A stretch of DNA of 47,080 nt. Origin: Victivallaceae bacterium (GTDB lineage Bacteria > Verrucomicrobiota > Lentisphaeria > Victivallales > Victivallaceae). The stretch is taken from NCBI GenBank assembly GCA_028709805.1, contig JAQUTL010000022.1, positions 1 to 47,080 of the forward strand, given 5' to 3'. A program made the translations under genes and the position numbers. This document shows positions 41,387 through 47,080 of this stretch, in pieces (within the stretch, counting starts at the first letter, position 1; each line of letters starts with the position of its first letter). The notes beneath the pieces were generated by a model, which was not told where the DNA came from, did not search any database, and saw nothing but the letters and a program-made list of their open reading frames with translations.

Positions 41387-43210
41387 TCAGGGGCGATGGT
41401 CGGCGTCAACCGCGGTCATGCGGAGCAGCAGATCGAAAGAGCCGTTTTCGGAGGTGATCCGGTAGTAGCGGCCGGCAACCAGCAGTTTTGCGTTGTCGAA
41501 CGGCTTGAGGTCAGGCGGCGCGCTGTCGGGTTCGGCGTCACCGAGATCGTACCAGCGGGCGTCGCCCTGGGTGAACTCGGCCAGCACCCGGCCGGACTCA
41601 AGGTCAAGGTCGGGCGTCAAGATCAGCGCCACTTCGCCGCAAAGGTTGTTCGGCGCGAGCTGCAGCGGGGTTTTGCCGTCAACGAAGACATCTTCGCTCC
41701 GCCATGCGGCATTTTTGTCGTTAAAAGGGCGGAAGCTGAAATTGAGATGCGGCGCGGCGGTGAACGCGGTTTCGCCCAAGTCGATGACGTTTTGTTCCCC
41801 GGTGAAATGGTAGAGCAGCGGCATGTAGCCGAAAATTCTCACTTCAAGCGTGTAATCCATTGGAGCCAGACCGTCGATTTCCATGATTGCGCCGTCGTCG
41901 CCAGATCTGCACTCGATGATTGCCGGCTTCATCTCGTCCGCGGTGTCCGGTGTGGCAGTGATTGGCGGCGTCGGAGCCGCGTAGAGCGTGGCGATGATTT
42001 TCGAGCTGGAATTTGCCGGCAGTTTCCCTTTATAGACGGCTTTTCCGCGCTGTTCCTGCGGTATTTCGTGCATGACCTGATTGCCGAGGTCAACTGTCTG
42101 TCCGGCCAGCTCCGGAGCGATGTAAAAATCGAGCGGTTCATAAGGATGGAGCGCGAAGCGCAGAGTATGGCCGGGTTCAACGCCGGCGATAAACACACCG
42201 CCATCCAGCATGTGCGCCCGGGTCATCAGACGTCCGGCGCCGGATTTTCCGTCAATACTGATCCGGCCCTTGACGATAACGATTCCGTGTTGGCCGCGCA
42301 AATCTTGTTCGATTGCGCGCAGCTCCCGAATGTTTTGCGGCGGCTGCCGGCGGTAGTCCACCGCCGGACCGGGAGCGGGCAGGGGGCGCGGAACTGCGGC
42401 CGCCGTTGGACGGAGCTGTTCCGGGCGCGGCGCAAGACTGTCGCCCGGCAGCAGCGCGTTGTCCTGCCGGCGAGAATCCGTGACCAGCACGGCGCCGAAA
42501 TATGCGTTTTGCGTTGCCTCGTCCATATAATCGGCGAAAGCCTTTTTTTGTTCGGCGTCGGCGGTTTTGAAAAAATTCTCAAGCAGTGCTTTCACTTCAG
42601 GCGTATTGCCGGCGATCGACACCGCCGACCAGCGGGCGGCGTGGGCGTTCAGCCGGATTGAGTCACCGTCCGGGATGGCTGCGGTGCGGAGTATGGCCTG
42701 GACGTATTTCGGGTCGCCGGAAGCGAAAAACGCTCCCCAGCAATAGTCCAGCATGTCGGGCGGAAGTTGATTGAGCGCGGTGATGTCTTGTAAAGACAAT
42801 GGTCCGGTTGGCGCAGTGATGCGCAGTTCCGGGTATTTCTTCGCGGCGTTCGCCAGCGCCGTCCGGCTTTCCGGGGTGTTGCTCAGGAGCATGGCGGCGA
42901 CCAGCAGTTTTTTCAGCTTCGGCGACTTGAGTTTTGCGATGTCGTCCAGCCACTCGTCGAGCCGTCCGGGATTGGCCTTGAACACTTCGTGAAAGAAGCC
43001 GACCAAGGGCGGCGCGGCTTGCTGCTCCTGACTGGCGGTAAACATGTTGTCGCAGTCTTTGAACAGCTCTGCAATGCGGTCGGCCGGTTTGATGCGGAAA
43101 TAGACTTGAATGAATGAGTTGGTTTTTTTTCCCGCATCGATGGCGGGTTCACCATGGAGCGCGACTGCGGTCAGCCCGCACAGAATTGCCAATATCGGAT
43201 GAATTTTCAT
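41387..43210 (-). CDS. secreted protein of unknown function
   Basis: This protein has 607 residues from the ATG at 43210 behind AAGGAG. MKIHPILAILCGLTAVALHG is a signal peptide. A helical region (about 25-240; LVGFFHEVFKANPGRLDEWL, KKLLVAAMLLSNTPESRTAL) resembles an alpha-solenoid. A Pro-rich linker (about 270-300) and a C-terminal region of beta-sandwich-like segments (KGRISIDGKSGAG, GAIMEIDGLAPMDYTLEVRI) follow, reminiscent of carboxypeptidase regulatory-like domains. I do not recognise a specific family. It lies 64 bases downstream of the GT2 gene and is probably co-transcribed, so a role in export or handling of that enzyme's product is possible. Confidence 0.65.
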   Translation of the reverse strand: MKIHPILAILCGLTAVALHGEPAIDAGKKTNSFIQVYFRIKPADRIAELFKDCDNMFTASQEQQAAPPLVGFFHEVFKANPGRLDEWLDDIAKLKSPKLKKLLVAAMLLSNTPESRTALANAAKKYPELRITAPTGPLSLQDITALNQLPPDMLDYCWGAFFASGDPKYVQAILRTAAIPDGDSIRLNAHAARWSAVSIAGNTPEVKALLENFFKTADAEQKKAFADYMDEATQNAYFGAVLVTDSRRQDNALLPGDSLAPRPEQLRPTAAAVPRPLPAPGPAVDYRRQPPQNIRELRAIEQDLRGQHGIVIVKGRISIDGKSGAGRLMTRAHMLDGGVFIAGVEPGHTLRFALHPYEPLDFYIAPELAGQTVDLGNQVMHEIPQEQRGKAVYKGKLPANSSSKIIATLYAAPTPPITATPDTADEMKPAIIECRSGDDGAIMEIDGLAPMDYTLEVRIFGYMPLLYHFTGEQNVIDLGETAFTAAPHLNFSFRPFNDKNAAWRSEDVFVDGKTPLQLAPNNLCGEVALILTPDLDLESGRVLAEFTQGDARWYDLGDAEPDSAPPDLKPFDNAKLLVAGRYYRITSENGSFDLLLRMTAVDADHRP

Positions 43211-43274
43211 GCACCTGCTCCTTTGTGTTGAGCGGTTTATGTATAAATACCGCGATATGGAAAGAACGGAAAAA

Positions 43275-44606
43275 TCAGGAGCGGGCAACGCCGTCTGCGG
43301 TGCGGACGCCGGCTTCGTCATCCGCTTCCATTCCTCTGGTCAGCCATTTTGAGTTGCCGATGGTGAGTACACTGTATGGCACCAGCCAGAACATGAACGT
43401 CATATAAAAGATCGCATAGCTGAACGCCCAGATCGCCCCGCCGCGCCGCAGGGCGTAGACGATGGCCGGAACCGAGGCCCAGATCAGGATCGACGCGTTG
43501 AAAAATCCGGTCAGCAGTACCGGGTTGACCACCGCCATGAGCAGGAATCCGGCCACCCACAAAAAGGCCGAAAAGACCCAGATGGACTGCATCAGCATGT
43601 TGAAAATCATCACCGCCCGCTGAAAGGTCAGGCGGTCGAAGACATAGCCGTACATTTTCATGGTTTCGCGCAGGTCGCCGCGGCTCCAGCGCAGGAACAT
43701 GCGGCAGACGTTGCGGTAGTCGGCCGGAATCTTGGTGTAACTCACCGCCTGACGCTCAAACACCACATTGTATCCGGACTTGAGCAGGCCGGACGCCAGT
43801 GCGCGGTCTTCGCCGATTCCGGCTGGCGCTCCGGCGAAAGTCTCGTCCGCCCATTGGTCGATGAACGGCATAATTGCGCTGCGGCGGTAGGCGCTGAGGG
43901 CGCCTGGTGTGCAGAAAACGCAGCGGAAAACGCTCTGACTGGAGCGGATCAAATCGAACGCGAAGACGAAATTGACATCGAGCAGCTGGGGGAGGGTGTC
44001 GTTCAAATTGGCCACGCGGAGATTTCCGGCCACGCCGCCGGTCTTCGCGTCGCGGAAATGGCTGACCAATGCGCGGAGTGCGCCGGCGGTGACGATGGAA
44101 TCGGAGTCGGCGGTGACCACCACCTCGGTTTTTGCCATGCCGAATCCGGTGTGGAGCGCCTGTCTTTTACCGCGGTTTTCCGGGTGCTTTACCGGAATCA
44201 CATTGTTCCGGTATTTATTGGCGGCCAGTTTGATCCATGCCCAGGTGTCGTCCGCGCTGCCGTCGTCGATGGCGATGATGTGCAGTTTGCTTTTGGGGAA
44301 GTCGCCGTTCATCAGCGAGTCGATGGTTTTTGCCACGTCGCGTCCCTCGTTGTAGGCCGGAACGATCACGGTGATTTCCGGCAGCTCAGCATCGGCCAGC
44401 GGAACGCCGGGGCGGTAGAACAGCGCGGAAATCATCAGAAATAGATAGTAGATAAGGTTCAGCGACACCAGCACGCATGCGAATACCGCGCCGACGCTCC
44501 AGACTCTCGGAATGGCCAGCAGCGAGTTGGCGGTGGCGCAGAGCATCAGGTTCATGACCGCGATGAACACCAGCAGATAGGTCAACCCTTTTATGGTTTT
44601 ATTCAA
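43275..44606 (-). CDS. membrane glycosyltransferase family 2 (NodC/hyaluronan-synthase-like)
   Basis: This protein has 443 residues, starting with TTG behind AGGGG. Two N-terminal helices (about 8-30 and 37-63), a cytoplasmic GT2 domain and three or four C-terminal helices (about 330-420) give the plan of processive beta-glycan synthases. Motifs: VIVPAYNEG, DDG at 114-116, DSD at 167-169 and GED at 265-267. The fourth motif, usually Q/RxxRW, reads MFLRW (303-307), so the first residue is non-canonical. It may therefore be processive or add single sugars. The product is unknown. A secreted protein gene follows. Confidence 0.82.
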   Translation of the reverse strand: MNKTIKGLTYLLVFIAVMNLMLCATANSLLAIPRVWSVGAVFACVLVSLNLIYYLFLMISALFYRPGVPLADAELPEITVIVPAYNEGRDVAKTIDSLMNGDFPKSKLHIIAIDDGSADDTWAWIKLAANKYRNNVIPVKHPENRGKRQALHTGFGMAKTEVVVTADSDSIVTAGALRALVSHFRDAKTGGVAGNLRVANLNDTLPQLLDVNFVFAFDLIRSSQSVFRCVFCTPGALSAYRRSAIMPFIDQWADETFAGAPAGIGEDRALASGLLKSGYNVVFERQAVSYTKIPADYRNVCRMFLRWSRGDLRETMKMYGYVFDRLTFQRAVMIFNMLMQSIWVFSAFLWVAGFLLMAVVNPVLLTGFFNASILIWASVPAIVYALRRGGAIWAFSYAIFYMTFMFWLVPYSVLTIGNSKWLTRGMEADDEAGVRTADGVARS

Positions 44607-44645
44607 AATGCCCCGCCCCTGTAAATTTAATAATTATCGCAGTTT

Positions 44646-44673
44646 ACAATAGCATTTTAATATGTTTTTTCAA
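44646..44673 (-). promoter_or_regulatory. promoter of the GT2 gene
   Basis: Minus strand TTGAAA (44673-44668), 16-base spacer, TATTGT (44651-44646), about 40 bases before the TTG start. Confidence 0.5.
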
Positions 44674-44712
44674 TTGGGTTTCTTAATTTTCTTTTAAAAA
44701 GCGGATCATGGC

Positions 44713-44740
44713 TTGCAAAGCGCGGGCCATGCGCTATTTT
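44713..44740 (+). promoter_or_regulatory. promoter of the thioredoxin-domain operon
   Basis: TTGCAA at 44713, 16-base spacer, TATTTT at 44735, about 53 bases before the start codon. Confidence 0.55.
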
Positions 44741-44793
44741 TCCATTGTCTGTCGATTGGCGGCACTTAACAACAACCGGAAAGGGAGTCGGCA

Positions 44794-45624
44794 ATGAAAA
44801 AATTTTTTCTGTTACTGTTGACGGCGGGATTGGCTGGAGCGGCGTGTTTCGCAGACGACGATAAAAAGGCGGCGGCGGAGGAGGAAAAATTTAAAACGGT
44901 CGAGTATGCGCCGCGGGCGGACGGCACGCCGGTGCTCAACTGCTCAAGCGAGGAGGCGTTCGGACGGTCCGTCATGGCGGTGGCGCTGGCGCTGCCGGAT
45001 GAGGACATAATCCGGTATATGCTGGCGTTGCGCGGTTTCTTGGATGACGGGGTGACGCCGGCGGATTGCGCCAATAAGACCGGTCTTGAGATAATCAAGA
45101 TGGCCGAAAGCGGAAAAAATGCCAAGTCGTATCAGGAGGCGCTTGACGAATTAAACAAGTTGCCCGCCGAACAGCGCGCGGAAATGGTTGCATCGCTTCG
45201 TGGACAGTTTGAAGCTGAGTTGAATCCTCCGGCGCCGGCGAAGCTCGACTGGGTGGTGGGATTTGACGAAGCCGCGAAACTGGCCGCCGAGCAGAAAAAG
45301 CAGATATTCGCTTTGTTCACCGGCTCGGACTGGTGTCCGTGGTGCATCAAGCTCAACCGCGAACTGCTCTCGACGGCGGAATTCAAGGCGTATGCCGAAA
45401 AGCATTATGTGCTGCTGCTGGTTGACTTCCCGCGTAAGGGCGATCAGAGCGAGGCGGTGAAGAAAGCCAACCGCGAACTGTCTGAAAAATATGATGTTTC
45501 CGGGTTCCCGACGGTGAAAATACTCTCGGCCGACGGTAAGGTTCTTGCCACGTCCGGGTATAGCCGCACCAGCGTGGGCGGCTACATCAGCAGTCTTGAA
45601 AAGGCGGTGTCGGAAGCAAAATGA
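44794..45624 (+). CDS. exported thioredoxin-domain protein
   Basis: This protein has 276 residues behind AAGGGAG. MKKFFLLLLTAGLAGAACFA is a Sec signal peptide. Residues about 45-135 form a helical domain (DEDIIRYMLALRGFLDDGVT, KTGLEIIKMAESGKNAKSYQ) also found in the next gene. Residues about 150-276 are a thioredoxin fold of the DUF255/thioredoxin_7 type with Cys181-Pro-Trp-Cys184 (GSDWCPWCIKLNRE) and cis-Pro in VSGFPTVKIL. It should act in periplasmic disulfide or heme-related redox chemistry. The stop overlaps the next start by four bases (ATGA). Confidence 0.85.
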   Translation: MKKFFLLLLTAGLAGAACFADDDKKAAAEEEKFKTVEYAPRADGTPVLNCSSEEAFGRSVMAVALALPDEDIIRYMLALRGFLDDGVTPADCANKTGLEIIKMAESGKNAKSYQEALDELNKLPAEQRAEMVASLRGQFEAELNPPAPAKLDWVVGFDEAAKLAAEQKKQIFALFTGSDWCPWCIKLNRELLSTAEFKAYAEKHYVLLLVDFPRKGDQSEAVKKANRELSEKYDVSGFPTVKILSADGKVLATSGYSRTSVGGYISSLEKAVSEAK

Positions 45625-46685
45625 ACCGTTCCGTATTAATTGCCGCCGTTCTGTTCTCGGCATTGGCCGGCCGGTCGGTTTTTGCGGCCGGGAAACTGGA
45701 CGGCGGCTCCAAGGCGAGTTATGCCGGATCGCGGGCACTGGTGGTCCGGGAGCTTGATGACAATAAACTTCTGGAGTTTGATGTTGCCTCCGAGGTTGCC
45801 ACCGGCATGCTCGGCGCACGCAGCGTTCGCCAGACTTTTGACGGGATGAGCGCCGACGAAGTGATTGCCTGGGTGAAGGCTTCGCTGGCGCCGTCCTATA
45901 ATGAAGCGTTGAAGAAGATGAGTGCGATGACTCCGGATGAGCTGGGCGGATACCTCAAAGTTGTCCGCGAGGCGGCGCAGACGGAACTTCCGGCCGAAGA
46001 TCGGGGGGCGGCGGATGCTCCGGATGAGTCTGCGGCGGTCGGAGATGACGCACCTTCCGATGGGTCGCCGCAGGTGAAGATCCGACAGTCCGGCGATGCT
46101 CCGGTGCTGAATACGGAGTCGGCGGCAAAATTCCGCATTTCGGAGATTAAGGTTGCCGGCGCCTTGTCCGACGATGAGCGCATCCGGTTTGTCGCCGCAC
46201 TGGCTACGCTGGAGGAAGCCTTGGGCACGGAGCGGCTGTTGGAGCTGGCGGACGGTCGAACCGGAAGTGAAATTGTCGCAATGGCAACGTCCGGCTATTC
46301 CCAAAAGATGAAAAAGCTGGATGAATCAGCGGCGGCCGATCGCGGCGGAGCCTTGCAGGTTGCCAATACATATATAAAGGAGATGACGTTTGCCACCTCC
46401 GGTTATTATCGGGACGCCGATCGGTTTTTGGATGATTTGAGTGATGCCGATTTTCTCGCGTTTGTCGCCGCCGCCGGGGTTTTGAACGCCGGGAACGTGG
46501 AAAATGCGGTTCGGCTGCTTTATGGAAAGCGGCTTGCGGAGTTGATAAAAGCGGCCGAAACGGCGTCGGGTGCCGTGTATCGGGAGCAGTTGTCGGCCTA
46601 TCTTAAGCTGCCGTCATCATCGGTCAGGCGTTTGCGCAAGACTTTTTCGCATGAACTGGATGCCGCTGCAAAAAAATATCGTTGA
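45621..46685 (+). CDS. exported protein with duplicated helical domain, unknown function
   Basis: This protein has 354 residues. MNRSVLIAAVLFSALAGRSV then FAAG is a signal peptide. Two or three helical repeats follow; residues about 185-235 (DDERIRFVAALATLEEALGT, DGRTGSEIVAMATSGYSQKM) align by eye with the N-terminal domain of the preceding thioredoxin protein (DEDIIRYMLALRGFL, KTGLEIIKMAESGKN). An acidic Ala/Asp-rich linker lies near 135-160. It has no redox cysteines. The four-base overlap and shared domain suggest the two proteins work together in the periplasm. I do not recognise the family. Confidence 0.7.
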   Translation: MNRSVLIAAVLFSALAGRSVFAAGKLDGGSKASYAGSRALVVRELDDNKLLEFDVASEVATGMLGARSVRQTFDGMSADEVIAWVKASLAPSYNEALKKMSAMTPDELGGYLKVVREAAQTELPAEDRGAADAPDESAAVGDDAPSDGSPQVKIRQSGDAPVLNTESAAKFRISEIKVAGALSDDERIRFVAALATLEEALGTERLLELADGRTGSEIVAMATSGYSQKMKKLDESAAADRGGALQVANTYIKEMTFATSGYYRDADRFLDDLSDADFLAFVAAAGVLNAGNVENAVRLLYGKRLAELIKAAETASGAVYREQLSAYLKLPSSSVRRLRKTFSHELDAAAKKYR

Positions 46686-47080
46686 CGGATGCTTCATTTG
46701 CAAGCTCCTTGTCCGGTGGCAGTAGCAATGTTTTTTCACATTGTTTTTGCGGATAATGAGCGTAAAAACGCAAAAAAACTTTATTTTCCTGCTTGTAAAA
46801 AATCGAAATCGGAGTAATTTAAAGTTTTGTCGCCCATAAAGGTGGTGAGGTTGATAAAAGATCTGGTTGAGAAAAAAACAAAAAAAGTTGATTTTGCGAT
46901 TTGCAAAGATCAAAATCCGGTCTATATTAAATCTCATGCCGTTTTTTTTGAATGACGGCGTTGTTTGAAAATTGAATAGTGCGATGTATCCTAAGTCAAA
47001 TACTTAAAACGGAGCCGTGCAAACGGTTTCGAAGTTCCCGAACCGGAATTATCCCCGGGTCGGGGTAGTCTGAATAAAGA
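46686..47080 (+). promoter_or_regulatory. promoter and probable rRNA-operon leader
   Basis: No coding frame is convincing. TTGCAA (46901-46906), a 16-base spacer and TATATT (46923-46928) make a good promoter. TTGTTTGAAAATTGAATAG (46961-46979) resembles the boxA antitermination sequence of bacterial rRNA leaders. A stem formed by CCCGAACCGG and CCGGGTCGGG lies near the end. No 16S sequence is reached before the window closes, so this is an inference. A different stable RNA or a long mRNA leader is possible. Confidence 0.4.

Noticed and set aside
39703..41409. Long open frame on the minus strand opposite the heptosyltransferase and ogt genes
   Set aside because: It is antisense to two genes with clear family motifs, has Arg/His/Pro-rich low-complexity composition and no recognisable motif or Shine-Dalgarno site.
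41396..42661. 421-codon plus-strand open frame opposite the secreted protein gene
   Set aside because: The minus strand has a signal peptide, strong Shine-Dalgarno site and protein-like composition; the plus-strand frame is a shadow.
1..47080. tRNA genes
   Set aside because: I looked for T-loop-like GTTCGA segments with matching acceptor stems in the gaps and saw none that fold convincingly; a covariance-model search would be decisive.

Overview
The window reads as a chromosomal segment of a diderm bacterium. The GC-rich housekeeping genes have short overlaps and clear Shine-Dalgarno sites. Outer-membrane biology is evident (MlaA, lipoproteins), and chlamydia-like PMP repeats and giant AIDA-repeat proteins sit beside an autotransporter-type heptosyltransferase. 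My best guess is the PVC superphylum, probably Lentisphaerota (Victivallis-like). This is inference from gene content; no rRNA gene lies inside the window.

Layout. (1) 1-3441: a surface-sugar operon with a serine-acetyltransferase-like protein and WbpE-, WbpB- and WbpD-like enzymes, i.e. the amination, oxidation and acetylation steps toward a 2,3-diacetamido-glucuronic acid sugar nucleotide. (2) 3442-8764: a graveyard of a degenerate minus-strand gene, a small membrane protein, a lipoate-ligase tail, an RHS/YD-repeat fragment without either end, a DnaQ-type exonuclease missing its start, and a broken IS3-family transposase. (3) 8765-16354: a PF14907-type nucleotidyltransferase and a rearranged dTDP-rhamnose locus (rmlA, rmlB, second rmlA, rmlC cut after about 29 codons; no rmlD), interleaved with IS3, IS630 and IS256 remnants. 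One IS630-family copy has recognisable ends and TA target duplication but has lost the transposase N-terminus. (4) 16430-20785: a giant PMP/AIDA-repeat surface protein. (5) 21055-31658: housekeeping genes yajC-secDF and then mlaA::hydrolase-hrpA-aroE-pilD, tightly packed. (6) 31724-44606: a second giant AIDA-repeat protein, a GH20 lipoprotein, an Aah/TibC-type heptosyltransferase, an alkyltransferase repair protein, an unknown secreted protein and a processive-type GT2. (7) 44794-46685: two exported proteins sharing a domain, one with a thioredoxin CPWC site. (8) 46686-47080: a promoter and boxA-like leader that looks like the start of an rRNA operon running off the window.

The most interesting biology is the combination of two very large AIDA-repeat proteins, neither with a visible signal peptide nor a C-terminal beta-barrel, that share a roughly 280-300-residue C-terminal module, with an O-heptosyltransferase of the family that glycosylates AIDA repeats. 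A second point of interest is an MlaA lipoprotein fused to an alpha/beta hydrolase with a complete Ser-Asp-His set. Several genes also share a promoter layout of TTGCAA/TTGAAA, a 16-base spacer and a TAnnnT -10 box.
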